DNA from: Mesorhizobium sp. CAU 1732
GTDB lineage: Bacteria; Pseudomonadota; Alphaproteobacteria; Rhizobiales; Rhizobiaceae
NCBI RefSeq assembly: GCF_039888675.1
Contig: NZ_JBDQQR010000001.1
Coordinates: 1,302,001-1,366,000 of the forward strand
Length of the DNA: 64,000 nucleotides
Direction of reading: 5' to 3'
Part shown: one piece after another, positions 23,800 to 32,531 of the stretch
Layout: each line of letters opens with the position of its first letter
Position numbering within the stretch: the stretch's first letter is position 1
Translations under genes and position numbers: made by a program
The notes under the pieces: model-generated
Database searches by the model: none
The model's input: the letters and a program-made list of their open reading frames with translations, nothing else
What the model was told of the DNA's origin: nothing

Positions 23800-24447
23800 A
23801 TGATCCAGCATTCGCAGAGCGAGAGGATCGTCGCCATACCCATGGCGGCGCTCGCCGGTTTTGTGGATGCGGTCGCCTTCCTGCAGCTTGGCGGCTATTT
23901 CGTCTCCTTCATGACCGGCAACACGACGCGCCTTGGCGCGTCCCTTGCCGAGGCAGAGCCGCAAGCATGGCTCCCTGCATTCCTGATCGTCCTTTTTGTC
24001 TCCGGTGTCGTTCTCGGCACGATCGTCCGCCAGAAAGCCAGATCGAGGCGGCCGGGCCGGGTCATGGTCTTCGTCACCGCGATGCTCCTTCTGGCCGCTG
24101 TCATGCAGGCGCTTGGCGCGCATTGGCTGGCAGTCGCTGCACTCGCCATGGCCATGGGCGCGGAGAACGCCGTCTTCGAGCGCAATGGCGAAGTCAGCAT
24201 CGGCGTCACCTACATGACCGGAACGCTGGTCAAGATGGGGCAGCGCATCGCCGCCGCATTCCTGGGCGGCAGCCGCACGGCGTGGATCTGGTACGCGCTT
24301 TTGTGGATGGGCCTTGCGCTTGGTGCGGTGCTGGGCGCGGTTGCGTTTCTGGCGCTCGGCTTGGCCTCCGTCTGGATCGCCGCCGCAGCGTCCGCGATCA
24401 TCGCGGCGCTCTTCCTGGCCCCGCGCCTCGATCTGGAAACCACCTGA
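23800..24447 (+). CDS. YoaK-like DUF1275 membrane protein
   Basis: This 215-residue integral membrane protein has about six hydrophobic helices. The family signature GFVDAVAFLQLGGYFVSFMT followed by GNTTRLG lies near the N-terminus. Other helices include AFLIVLFVSGVVLGTIV, MLLLAAVMQALGAHWLAVAA and the terminal WIAAAASAIIAALFL. DUF1275/YoaK members are found widely in proteobacteria with no proven function; a transporter role is often guessed. It follows the transpeptidase by 39 bases and may be cotranscribed. Confidence 0.85.
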   Translation: MIQHSQSERIVAIPMAALAGFVDAVAFLQLGGYFVSFMTGNTTRLGASLAEAEPQAWLPAFLIVLFVSGVVLGTIVRQKARSRRPGRVMVFVTAMLLLAAVMQALGAHWLAVAALAMAMGAENAVFERNGEVSIGVTYMTGTLVKMGQRIAAAFLGGSRTAWIWYALLWMGLALGAVLGAVAFLALGLASVWIAAAASAIIAALFLAPRLDLETT

Positions 24448-24533
24448 AGGCTTTCTCGTTTCGCTTGCTTGCCGCGTGTCCCCGAACCGTCTAACAGCGG
24501 CGCAACGGGTCAACCGACAACGGGAATTCCGAA

Positions 24534-25823
24534 ATGAGACTGGGCGGACGCTTGGCTGCGGCCATTGAGGTATTGGACGACATCGCAAGGCGACACCGCC
24601 CGGCAGCCGATGCCCTGAAGGACTGGGGACTGTCGCATCGTTTTGCCGGCGCTGGCGACCGCGCCGCGATCGGCAACATCGTCTATGACGCGCTTCGCCG
24701 CCGCCGCTCCGCCGGCTGGCTGTTCGATTCGGACAGCTCACGCGCGCTCGGCTTCGGGGCGCTCGTGCTGGAACTCGGCATGGACGGTCCCGCCATCAAC
24801 CGGGCGCTGGACGGCGACCGCTTCGCACCGCCGCCGCTGGACGATGCCGAACTCGCGACACTCGCCGGCCGGGCGCTGGATGACGCGCCGGACGCCGTGC
24901 GGGCCGACTGCCCCGACTGGTGCGTGCCGCTCGCCGAAGACGCTTTCGGATCGGACTGGGTAAACGAGGTGGCGGCGCTCGCCGCGCGTCCGCCGCTCGA
25001 CCTGCGTGTGAACACGCTCCTGTCCAACCGCGACAAGGTGCTGGCGGAACTGGCCTCGACCGGCGCCGCGCCGACCCAGCTTGCCGCGCAAGGCATTCGC
25101 ATCCCGCCGATTGCCGGTGACGGCCGTCACCCCAACGTCCAGGTCGAAGCTGCCTTCCAGAAGGGCTGGTTCGAGGTGCAGGACGAAGGCTCGCAGATCG
25201 TCGCGGATCTGGCGGGCGCCGATTCCGGCATGCAGGTCCTCGACTATTGCGCGGGCGCCGGCGGCAAGACACTCGCGCTCTCGGCGACGATGGACAATCG
25301 CGGCCAGATTTTCGCACACGACGCCGAGAAGCAGCGCCTGGCGCCGATCTTCGACAGGCTCCGCCGCTCGGGCGGCCGCAACGTGCAGACGGTGGCCGGC
25401 GAGGCGGGTCTGGCGCCGCTGGAAGGCCAGATGGACCTTGTCCTTGTCGACGCACCCTGCACCGGCAGCGGCACATGGCGGCGCAGGCCCGACGCGAAAT
25501 GGCGTCTCACTGACCGCCAGCTCGATGTGCGCCTGCGCGAGCAGGCGACGATTCTCGAAGCCGCGAAGCGATATGTGAAGCCCGGTGGACGGCTGGTCTA
25601 CATCACCTGTTCGATCTTCCCTCAGGAAAACCAGCGGCAGATCGAGGCATTTCTGGAAACCGCGCCGGACTTTCACGTCGTTGCGCCCGAATCGCTTTGG
25701 GAAGCGCGCTTCGCAGGCGGATCGGGCAAGGCGCGGACCGATGCCATGGGCATCGTCCTGACGCCCGCGACGTCCGGCACCGACGGCTTCTTCGTCTCGG
25801 TGATAGAGCGCGCGTCGCGCTAG
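24534..25823 (+). CDS. rsmB: 16S rRNA (cytosine-5-)-methyltransferase, RsmB/NOP family
   Basis: This 429-residue SAM-dependent enzyme should methylate C967 of 16S rRNA, by family. The N-terminal NusB-like helical region (to about residue 150) precedes the Rossmann methyltransferase. The SAM loop is VLDYCAGAGGKTLALS. The first catalytic Cys lies in VDAPCTGSGTWRRRPD and the second in YITCSIFPQEN, the two-cysteine arrangement of m5C enzymes. EVQDEGSQIVADL precedes the SAM loop, as usual. It lies between guaB and guaA as in many related genomes. RsmB versus RsmF cannot be proven from sequence, but the NusB-like N-terminus favours RsmB. Confidence 0.88.
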   Translation: MRLGGRLAAAIEVLDDIARRHRPAADALKDWGLSHRFAGAGDRAAIGNIVYDALRRRRSAGWLFDSDSSRALGFGALVLELGMDGPAINRALDGDRFAPPPLDDAELATLAGRALDDAPDAVRADCPDWCVPLAEDAFGSDWVNEVAALAARPPLDLRVNTLLSNRDKVLAELASTGAAPTQLAAQGIRIPPIAGDGRHPNVQVEAAFQKGWFEVQDEGSQIVADLAGADSGMQVLDYCAGAGGKTLALSATMDNRGQIFAHDAEKQRLAPIFDRLRRSGGRNVQTVAGEAGLAPLEGQMDLVLVDAPCTGSGTWRRRPDAKWRLTDRQLDVRLREQATILEAAKRYVKPGGRLVYITCSIFPQENQRQIEAFLETAPDFHVVAPESLWEARFAGGSGKARTDAMGIVLTPATSGTDGFFVSVIERASR

Positions 25824-25899
25824 CCTTCTTTGCGGCGATGGAACGGGCAACGCGGCATCGCGTTGACGCGCAGCCGCAACCATCGCTACGTGGAACGCC

Positions 25900-26352
25900 A
25901 TGACCCGCTATCTGACGCTCGCACTCTTCCTCGCTTTGGTGGTGGGAGGAGGATCGCTGGTCGGCGCGAACAATATTCCCGGCGAGTGGTATCAGGCGCT
26001 GAACAAGCCATCCTTCAACCCGCCCAACTGGCTTTTCGGTCCGGTCTGGACGCTCCTCTATGTGATGATTGCCATTGCCGGCTGGCGCATCTGGAGCGAG
26101 ACGCGCACCGGTGGCGCGATGACCGCGTGGTGGGTTCAACTCGGACTTAATTTCCTCTGGTCGCCGGTCTTCTTCACCCTGCAGAGCGTGGGCGGTGCAC
26201 TGGCAATCATCATCGCGATGCTCGTCGCGATCGTTACCTTCGTCGTCTTGGCATGGGATCGCGACCGGGTCGCGGCATCGCTGTTCGTTCCCTATGCGCT
26301 CTGGGTGGGATTCGCGACGGTGCTCAACGCGTCGATCTGGTTCCTCAACTAG
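25900..26352 (+). CDS. tspO: TspO/MBR family protein
   Basis: This 150-residue tryptophan-rich sensory protein has five helices. The family features KPSFNPPNWLFGPVWTLLYVMI (split around residue 40), a second helix with WWVQLGLNFLWSPVFF, and a C-terminal LWVGFATVLNASIWFLN are all present. TspO proteins sit in the outer or inner membrane and bind porphyrins. In Rhodobacter, TspO represses photosynthesis genes in response to oxygen. What this copy senses is not visible. It stands alone with short spacing after rsmB. Confidence 0.93.
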   Translation: MTRYLTLALFLALVVGGGSLVGANNIPGEWYQALNKPSFNPPNWLFGPVWTLLYVMIAIAGWRIWSETRTGGAMTAWWVQLGLNFLWSPVFFTLQSVGGALAIIIAMLVAIVTFVVLAWDRDRVAASLFVPYALWVGFATVLNASIWFLN

Positions 26353-26459
26353 GCTGTGTGGCCACAGCATCGCTCGGCTTCATGCTGCACTGCGTCATTC
26401 GCGATTGCGCGGAAGGCGGGGCTTTGTCATAAGCGAACAACAATAGTGAAGGATCGGGC

Positions 26460-26918
26460 ATGTCGGTGACATTCGAGCCGCACGGCGATTACGAGGCCCG
26501 CGTCAGGGCGAGCTTCGATCGCCAACGCATCATGGCGACGGCAGGCGCGGAATTGACCCGCGTCAATCCGGGTGAGGTCGAGATCGAGATGGCCTACAAG
26601 GCCGAACTCACGCAGCAGCATGGGTTCCTTCATGCCGGGATCATCTCGACCGCCCTGGATTCCGCCTGCGGCTACGCCGCCTATTCCGTCATGCCCGCCG
26701 ATGCGGCGGTGCTGACGATCGAGTTCAAGGTCAATCTCCTGTCGCCCGGCCGTGGCGAGCGTTTTCTGTTTCGAGGCTCGGTCACCAAGCCCGGCCGCAC
26801 GATCATCGTCGCGGACGGGCAGGCCTACGCTTATGATGTCGAAGGCAATGCCAAGATGATCGCTACGATGACGGCGACCCTCATGGTGGTCAGTGGACGC
26901 GATGGCATCAACGGCTGA
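26460..26918 (+). CDS. PaaI-family hotdog thioesterase
   Basis: This 152-residue single hotdog-fold protein has the family motif LTQQHGFLHAGIISTALDSACGYAA (read as QQHGFLHAG and then DSACGYAA). The Asp/His pattern supports thioester hydrolysis. It ends with a typical strand set (TIIVADGQAYAYDVEG, ATMTATLMVV). The acyl-CoA substrate is unknown. The stop overlaps the next gene (a nucleosidase) by 17-26 bases, so translation is coupled. AAGGA precedes the ATG. Confidence 0.87.
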   Translation: MSVTFEPHGDYEARVRASFDRQRIMATAGAELTRVNPGEVEIEMAYKAELTQQHGFLHAGIISTALDSACGYAAYSVMPADAAVLTIEFKVNLLSPGRGERFLFRGSVTKPGRTIIVADGQAYAYDVEGNAKMIATMTATLMVVSGRDGING

Positions 26919-27555
26919 TTTGCCTCGCGCCACGACGATCGGAGGACGCAGCGTCCTCTTCGTGATGGCCGCCGCCGCTGAGTACGGACCCCATCTGAAG
27001 CAGCGGCTCACACCGCTGATGACGGGTGTCGGACCCGTAGAGGCCGCAATCGTGCTGTCCTCGACGCTTGCCCGAATGGAAGCGGTGGGATCTCTGCCAT
27101 ATCTCGTCGTGTCTCTCGGCTCGGCAGGCAGCAGGATCCTCGAACAGACCGGGATTTACCAGGCCTCGTCAGTCTCCTATCGCGACATGGACGCGTCGGC
27201 GCTCGGCTTTCCCAGGGGCGAAACGCCGTTCCTCGATCTGCCGCGCGTAGTGGAAATCACGCCAGTCATTCCCGGCATCGCGCGGGCATCGCTCTCCACC
27301 GGAGCCAACATCGTCACCGGCGCCGCATATGACGCGATCGACGCCGACATGGTCGACATGGAGACGTTTGCCGTTCTTCGCGCCTGCCAGCGTTTCGCCG
27401 TGCCCATGATCGGCCTGCGCGGCATTTCGGACGGCGCAGCCGACCTGAAACACGTCGGTGACTGGACGGAGTATCTTCATGTCATCGACGAGAAGCTCGC
27501 CACATCGGTGGATATGTTGGTCGCCGCACTGGAACGCGGCGACATCGCCCTCTGA
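26902..27555 (+). CDS. mtnN: 5'-methylthioadenosine/S-adenosylhomocysteine nucleosidase
   Basis: This 217-residue purine-nucleoside phosphorylase-like enzyme cleaves MTA and SAH. It begins with the VLFVMAAAAEYGPHL strand and catalytic-region glutamate. Next are LMTGVGPVEAAIVLS and LVVSLGSAGS, then the substrate-binding VDMETFAVLRACQRF with GLRGISDGA, holding the catalytic Asp. The insertion DADMVDMET matches the bacterial family. The ATG at 26902 is preferred; GTG 26893 is also in frame. It is translationally coupled to the thioesterase upstream and lies 39 bases before guaA. SAH removal fits the high methyl-transfer load in a methylotroph, although this is only a context argument. Confidence 0.82.
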   Translation: MASTADLPRATTIGGRSVLFVMAAAAEYGPHLKQRLTPLMTGVGPVEAAIVLSSTLARMEAVGSLPYLVVSLGSAGSRILEQTGIYQASSVSYRDMDASALGFPRGETPFLDLPRVVEITPVIPGIARASLSTGANIVTGAAYDAIDADMVDMETFAVLRACQRFAVPMIGLRGISDGAADLKHVGDWTEYLHVIDEKLATSVDMLVAALERGDIAL

Positions 27556-27594
27556 CACCTTGCGGAATCACCCCACTTTCTTTAAGCGCTCGCC

Positions 27595-29169
27595 ATGAAC
27601 ACCACCGCTCATCCCGACACAGTCCTCATCATCGATTTCGGCAGCCAGGTCACCCAGTTGATCGCGCGGCGCGTTCGCGAAGCAGGCGTCTACTCCGAGA
27701 TCGTGCCCTTTCAATCCGCCGAAGAGGCGTTTCGGCGCATCGAGCCCAAGGCGGTCATCCTCTCCGGCAGCCCGGCGTCGACGATCGACATCGGCAGTCC
27801 GCGCGCACCGCAGATGATCTTCGAGGCAGGCGTGCCCGTTCTCGGCATCTGCTATGGCGAGCAAACGATGTGCGCCCAGCTCGGCGGCTCCGTCGAAGGC
27901 GGACACCACCGCGAATTCGGTCGCGCCTTCCTCGAGATCGAGGACGAATGCGCCCTGTTCGATGGCGTCTGGGCCAAGGGCACCCGGCATCAGGTCTGGA
28001 TGAGCCACGGCGACCGCGTCACGACCATTCCCGATGGCTTCCGCGTGGTCGGCACTTCGACCGGCGCACCCTTTGCGGCCATCGCGGACGAGAAGCGCAA
28101 ATTCTACGCGGTGCAGTTCCACCCCGAAGTCGTCCACACGCCGGACGGATCCAAGCTGCTTGCCAATTTCGTGCACCGCATCGCCGGGCTCAGAGGCGAC
28201 TGGTCGATGGCCGCCTATCGCGAGCAGGCCGTCGCCGCGATCCGCAAACAGGTCGGCGACGGCCGCGTGATCTGCGCGCTCTCGGGCGGTGTCGATTCCT
28301 CCGTCGCGGCCGTGCTGATCCATGAGGCGATCGGCGAGCGCCTGACCTGCATCTTCGTCGACCATGGCCTGATGCGGAAGGGCGAAGGCGAGCAGGTCGT
28401 CTCGATGTACCGCGAGCATTACAACATCCCGCTTGTGCACGTGCAGGCGCAGGATTTGTTCATTGGCGCGCTGGAAGGCGAAGCGGACCCCGAAAAGAAG
28501 CGCAAGACGATCGGCCGCCTGTTCATCGAAGTCTTCGAGCAGGAAGCAAAAAAGCTCGAACGCGACGGCAAGCGCGCCGAGTTCTTGGCGCAGGGCACGC
28601 TCTATCCCGACGTGATCGAAAGCGTGTCGTTCACCGGCGGACCGTCCGTGACGATCAAGTCGCACCACAATGTCGGTGGCCTGCCCGACCGCATGAACAT
28701 GAAGCTGGTCGAGCCGCTGCGCGAACTCTTCAAGGACGAGGTGAGGGCGCTCGGCAGGGAACTCGGCCTGCCCGACCACTTCATCGAGCGTCATCCGTTC
28801 CCCGGCCCCGGCCTCGCCATCCGCTGCCCCGGCCCCGTCACCCGCGAGAAGCTGGACATCCTGCGCGAAGCCGACGCGATCTATCTCGACGAAATCCGCA
28901 AGGCCGGCCTCTACGACGCCATCTGGCAGGCTTTCGCCGTGCTTCTGCCGGTGCAGACGGTAGGCGTGATGGGCGACGGCCGCACCTACGAATTCGTCTG
29001 CGCGCTGCGCGCCGTGACCTCGGTGGACGGCATGACGGCGGATTTCTATCATTACGACATGAACTTCCTCGGCAATGCGGCAACCCGCATCATCAACGAA
29101 GTCCGCGGCATCAACCGCGTCGTCTACGACGTGACCTCTAAGCCGCCCGGCACCATCGAGTGGGAATGA
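27595..29169 (+). CDS. guaA: GMP synthase (glutamine-hydrolysing)
   Basis: This 524-residue enzyme makes GMP from XMP, ATP and glutamine. The N-terminal glutamine amidotransferase has the nucleophile Cys in GICYGEQTM and His-Glu in QFHPEVVHT. The central ATP pyrophosphatase loop is [14 protein letters not shown]. The C-terminal dimerisation domain has [12 protein letters not shown] and ends [17 protein letters not shown], the expected terminus. It has no frame change. The 3' end of guaA is a known integration site for mobile islands in Mesorhizobium and other bacteria, which matters for the decayed DNA that follows. Confidence 0.97.
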   Translation: MNTTAHPDTVLIIDFGSQVTQLIARRVREAGVYSEIVPFQSAEEAFRRIEPKAVILSGSPASTIDIGSPRAPQMIFEAGVPVLGICYGEQTMCAQLGGSVEGGHHREFGRAFLEIEDECALFDGVWAKGTRHQVWMSHGDRVTTIPDGFRVVGTSTGAPFAAIADEKRKFYAVQFHPEVVHTPDGSKLLANFVHRIAGLRGDWSMAAYREQAVAAIRKQVGDGRVICALSGGVDSSVAAVLIHEAIGERLTCIFVDHGLMRKGEGEQVVSMYREHYNIPLVHVQAQDLFIGALEGEADPEKKRKTIGRLFIEVFEQEAKKLERDGKRAEFLAQGTLYPDVIESVSFTGGPSVTIKSHHNVGGLPDRMNMKLVEPLRELFKDEVRALGRELGLPDHFIERHPFPGPGLAIRCPGPVTREKLDILREADAIYLDEIRKAGLYDAIWQAFAVLLPVQTVGVMGDGRTYEFVCALRAVTSVDGMTADFYHYDMNFLGNAATRIINEVRGINRVVYDVTSKPPGTIEWE

Positions 29170-29552
29170 AGGGGAGTGCTGAAGAGTAGAGCGGGATAGA
29201 GCAGCGTGTAAGCGATGTTGTCCCGGCAATAGATGCCGATAGCTTTCGCAGCTCTTTTTCAGTGGCAAATCGCTCGTCTCGGCGGCCAATGTTGTCGCGC
29301 TTGCGCTTGAGAGACTTCATTGCAACCAATCGCGCAGGGCTGCGGTGGTTGTTCAAGCGCCGGAAGGTGCCTGCATCCCTTGAAGATGCGAACAGCGAGC
29401 CGGCGATCCAATGATGGATTTCCAGCGCATCGGACACCGGTGTCAGCACATCACCGTCGCCGACCGCAACCAGGGGCTGAACCGCGTTTCGGGCGAGCAG
29501 CGGGCGTGAATCGGGGTGGCTGAGGAGCGCCTTCTGCTGTCGCAGCCGCCTG
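29170..29552. other. Unassigned decayed stretch downstream of guaA
   Basis: No intact gene is present. A minus-strand frame, readable from about 29535 to 29138, gives ALEIHHWIAGSLFASSRDAG then SLKRKRDNIGRRDERFATE, which looks protein-like but has no recognised family and overlaps the end of guaA. It may be the remnant of a gene lost or cut here. No tRNA, integrase motif or clear terminator was found. Confidence 0.35.
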
Positions 29553-30185
29553 ATGTTCGCGCTTCATCGCTGTGCCCGGTTGAAGGTGTGCATACCGCGG
29601 CCATGGGACGCCGTATCATCGTCCCCGCGCTCGATCAGTTCATCGCGGACTATCCCATGGTCGAACTCGACATCAGTCTGGACGATCGGGTGGTGGACAT
29701 CGTGGAAGGGGGTTTTGACCTTGTCCTGCGCACAGGTGACCTTGAAGACTCTCGGTTGATTGCGCGAAAGCTCGCGCCACATCGGTTCGCCACCTGCGGG
29801 TCTCCCGCCTATCTCGAACGACGGGGGCGCCACAAACGCCAGATGACGTACCCACCCACACCTGTCTGCGTCTCCGGTTTCCGACGACAGGCCGGCTGGA
29901 ATGTTGGGCCTTCAAAGGATGGAAGGCTCCTGGACGCCCGCCGAATGGGCCGGTGTTCAACGATATAGAGGCCGTGGCTCTGGCTGCTATCGCCGGTCTC
30001 GGCTTGCCCCATTGCCTCACTATCTGGCGGCGCGAGCCGTCGCGGATGGACGTCTTCGTACCGTGCTCACCGATTTTGCGGTCAGTCGGGGCGACATTTG
30101 GCTCATACGACCTCCCGCGAGTTCAGAGAGCCCACGCGTGCGTGTCTTTGCGGCATTTCTGACCCGGCTGATCCAGTCGCTCTAA
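29553..30185 (+). pseudogene. LysR-family regulator remnant, frameshifted
   Basis: Three reading frames together rebuild the effector domain of a LysR regulator. ARLKVCIPRPW (29577-29610) shifts into GRRIIVPALDQFIADYPMVE through LAPHRFATCGSPAYL (to about 29820). A segment FNDIEAVALAAIAGLGLPHC follows in another frame (29953-30015). The last part, YLAARAVADGRLRTVL to FAAFLTRLIQSL, is in a third frame ending at TAA or TAG 30185. At least three frameshifts are needed, and no helix-turn-helix N-terminus is visible upstream. It is therefore a pseudogene rather than a sequencing slip at one site. Bases 30186-30322 up to pqqE hold nothing recognisable. Confidence 0.75.
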
Positions 30186-30322
30186 GACTGTCGGCATTGA
30201 CATGCTCATTCGGCACCGCCGCGCTCCTTCAGGTCGCGGGACCGTCGGCAAGACCCCGTCCCCAATGGCACGCTTGCAAGCGTGGCGCTCTTGGGATCGG
30301 GTAGGGGATTCGCGAAAAGGTG

Positions 30323-31486
30323 TCAGTCGGTCAAGGCTGGATCTGGTTTCACCGGCGCCGAGCTTTCAGCCTGCGGCGCGCTGCCGATGCGGCGATAGAC
30401 GAAACCATCTTTCGTCGCGGCGTCTTGGCTGCGGGCGGCAATGCCCGCCTTGGCGAGTGTCGCCATTCGGGCGTGGAGAGGCGACTTGATGCAGGCGGGG
30501 TCAGTGGCCGCGGCGTTGCCGGCGATCGCCATCGCCTGGCAGCGGCAGCCGCCCCAATCGATCTCGCGCCTCTCGCAGCTCCGGCAGGGCTCCTGCATCC
30601 AGTCCGTGCCGCGAAACGCGTTGAAGGCTGGCGAATCGGTCCAGATTTCGGCGAGCGTGCGGGGACCGAATTGCTCGAACGTCAGCGAGGATATCGTCTG
30701 CGCGGCGTGGCAGGGCAACACGGTGCCATCCGGCGCCACCATGAAGGCGTCGCGCGCCCAGCCGCCCATGCAGGGTTTTGGATAGGTGGCGAAATAGTCT
30801 GGCGGAACGAAATCGATGTTCATGATGCCGACGAGCCGTGCGCGCGCTTCCTCAACGATCTCGGCCTGTCGCTCGACCGCCGCTCGGTCGGGCATCAGCG
30901 TATTGCGGTTGACGAGCGCCCAGCCGGCGTACTGCACGTTGGCGATCTCGAGACGCTCGGCCTCCAGGGACAGCGCAAGCTCGATGAACTCAGGCACTTC
31001 CTCGATGTTGTGGCGGTGGATCGGCGCGTTGATGGTGAGCGGCAGGCCGGCCGCTCGCGCACGCCGCGCCGTCTCCAGCTTCTTCTCGTGGCTACCCGGA
31101 TGGTTGCCGATGCGCACGGTGGTATCCGGGCGCGCGCCCTGGAAGCTCAGTTGCAAATGGTCGAGCCCCGCTTCGGCGAACGCCTCGATGCGACCCTCGG
31201 CAATGCCGACGCCGGCGGTGATCAGATTGGTGTAGACGCCGCGCCGCGAAAGTCCGGCAATCAACTGTTCGAGATCGCGGCGCAGTGTCGGTTCGCCGCC
31301 GGAGAGATGGACCTGGAGCACGCCGAGATCGGCCGCCTGGTCAAACAGCGACAGCCAGCTTTCGGTGTCCATCTCGCGGTTGGCTTTCAAAAGCTCGGTC
31401 GGATTGGAGCAATAGGGGCACTGCAGCGGGCAGCGATGCGTCAGTTCCGCCAGTATGCCGATCGGGGCAAGAAGGGGCTCGCTCAT
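30323..31486 (-). CDS. pqqE: PQQ biosynthesis radical SAM enzyme PqqE
   Basis: This radical SAM enzyme of about 387 residues forms the C-C bond between the Glu and Tyr of PqqA. The SAM-cluster cysteines are Cys19, Cys23 and Cys26 in HRCPLQCPYCSNP, followed by LSGGEPTLRRDL. The C-terminal SPASM region has further cysteines in CMGGWARDAF, CHAAQT and CRSCERREIDWGGCRC. It needs PqqD as the peptide chaperone, and pqqD precedes it with an ATGA overlap; the start at 31486 is set by that overlap. It is the last gene of the pqqABCDE set. No terminator is obvious after it. Confidence 0.95.
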   Translation of the reverse strand: MSEPLLAPIGILAELTHRCPLQCPYCSNPTELLKANREMDTESWLSLFDQAADLGVLQVHLSGGEPTLRRDLEQLIAGLSRRGVYTNLITAGVGIAEGRIEAFAEAGLDHLQLSFQGARPDTTVRIGNHPGSHEKKLETARRARAAGLPLTINAPIHRHNIEEVPEFIELALSLEAERLEIANVQYAGWALVNRNTLMPDRAAVERQAEIVEEARARLVGIMNIDFVPPDYFATYPKPCMGGWARDAFMVAPDGTVLPCHAAQTISSLTFEQFGPRTLAEIWTDSPAFNAFRGTDWMQEPCRSCERREIDWGGCRCQAMAIAGNAAATDPACIKSPLHARMATLAKAGIAARSQDAATKDGFVYRRIGSAPQAESSAPVKPDPALTD

Positions 31487-31779
31487 AGCTTCACCAGCAG
31501 CTTGTCGGACCATTCCTGAATGAAGGCGGTGACGTCGGCTGCCACGTCTTCTTCCGGCGCGTCGTATTCCCGGGCGAGCTCGGCGACGATCTTTTCGAGG
31601 GTCGAGACGCCGTCACAGCGACGCAGGATTTCGAGGCTGATTTCGTTCGGCCAGAATATATTTTCGGGCGACAGAACGGCGAAGGCTTGTCGCACTGGGT
31701 CGTATTGGATGCGCACATGTTTCGGCAGCGAGGGCAAGGCGTGCGGCGACGCCATCGCGCGTTGGCGCAGCGCCATCAT
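31483..31779 (-). CDS. pqqD: PQQ biosynthesis peptide chaperone PqqD
   Basis: This 98-residue protein binds the PqqA precursor and presents it to PqqE. The RiPP recognition element fold is seen in RIQYDPVRQAFAVLSPEN, then ISLEILRRCDGVSTLEKIV and EDVAADVTAFIQEW. The ATG at 31779 overlaps the pqqC stop (ATGA), and its own stop overlaps the pqqE start. The longer open frame to 31875 lies inside pqqC and is rejected. PqqC, D and E are thus translated as a coupled group. Confidence 0.93.
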   Translation of the reverse strand: MMALRQRAMASPHALPSLPKHVRIQYDPVRQAFAVLSPENIFWPNEISLEILRRCDGVSTLEKIVAELAREYDAPEEDVAADVTAFIQEWSDKLLVKL

Positions 31780-32531
31780 CTCGCGGTCTCCGGCTGGAAG
31801 GCTCCGGGCGGAATGTTCCTGCCCTCGCCATAGGCGTGCTGAAGTGCGTCCAGCATGGCCCAGAGTATATCGCATTTGAAGACGAGCGCATCGATCACCC
31901 CCTGCTGCCGCTCGGGCGTGTCGGCGTGCTCCAGCACATAGGCGAGCGCGAAGTCGGAATCGCGCGAAGCCTGTTCCGGCCGCTTGCTGAAATAGGCCAG
32001 CGTATCCGCCGTGACGTAGTCGTATTTGGCGAGCATCGCCGGCACGCGCTCGGCGATGATGACAGGCGAAAATAGCTCCGTCAGCGACGAGGCGACGGCT
32101 TCGAGCAATGTCCGGTTGGTGCAGAAAGAGAGATAGGCGCCGACCGCGAAGCGTGTCGCCGGCAATGCCAGCTTCTCGCTTTTCACGGCCTCGACATCAA
32201 GGCCGAGCGAGGTCGCCAGATGCAGCCAGCGGGCGATGCCGCCGCTCCAGCCGTCGTCGCCGTCGTGGTCTTCGATGCGCTTGCGCCACTCGGCACGGAA
32301 GGCCGGATCCTCAGCGCGCGTGAGGATCATCGCATCCTTGCGTGGAATGACGGCCTGGTAGCAGTAGCGGTTGAGCGCCCAGGCTTGCAACTCGCCCTTG
32401 GAAAGGGCGCCCGACACCATGCGGTGATGGTACGGGTGGCGGTTGTGGTAGCGCTCCGCGCCGACCTGCCGGAGTATGGCTTCCAGGTCGGGTGCGGACA
32501 TTCTGTTTCTGGCTGCGGCGTGGAAGTTCAT
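31776..32531 (-). CDS. pqqC: Pyrroloquinoline-quinone synthase PqqC
   Basis: This 251-residue cofactor-free oxidase does the last ring closure and eight-electron oxidation to PQQ. It is all-helical, with active-site features such as RYHNRHPYHHRMVSGALSKG, LNRYCYQAVIPRKDAMIL and AYLSFCTNRTLLEAVASSL. Length matches the family. The ATG overlaps the stop of pqqB by 4 bases. Its position and coupling within pqqBCDE confirm the call. Confidence 0.95.
   Translation of the reverse strand: MNFHAAARNRMSAPDLEAILRQVGAERYHNRHPYHHRMVSGALSKGELQAWALNRYCYQAVIPRKDAMILTRAEDPAFRAEWRKRIEDHDGDDGWSGGIARWLHLATSLGLDVEAVKSEKLALPATRFAVGAYLSFCTNRTLLEAVASSLTELFSPVIIAERVPAMLAKYDYVTADTLAYFSKRPEQASRDSDFALAYVLEHADTPERQQGVIDALVFKCDILWAMLDALQHAYGEGRNIPPGAFQPETAR

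Noticed and set aside
23113..24741. 542-codon minus-strand frame over the transpeptidase and DUF1275 genes
   Set aside because: Both plus-strand genes are convincing; the antisense is Arg/His-rich noise.
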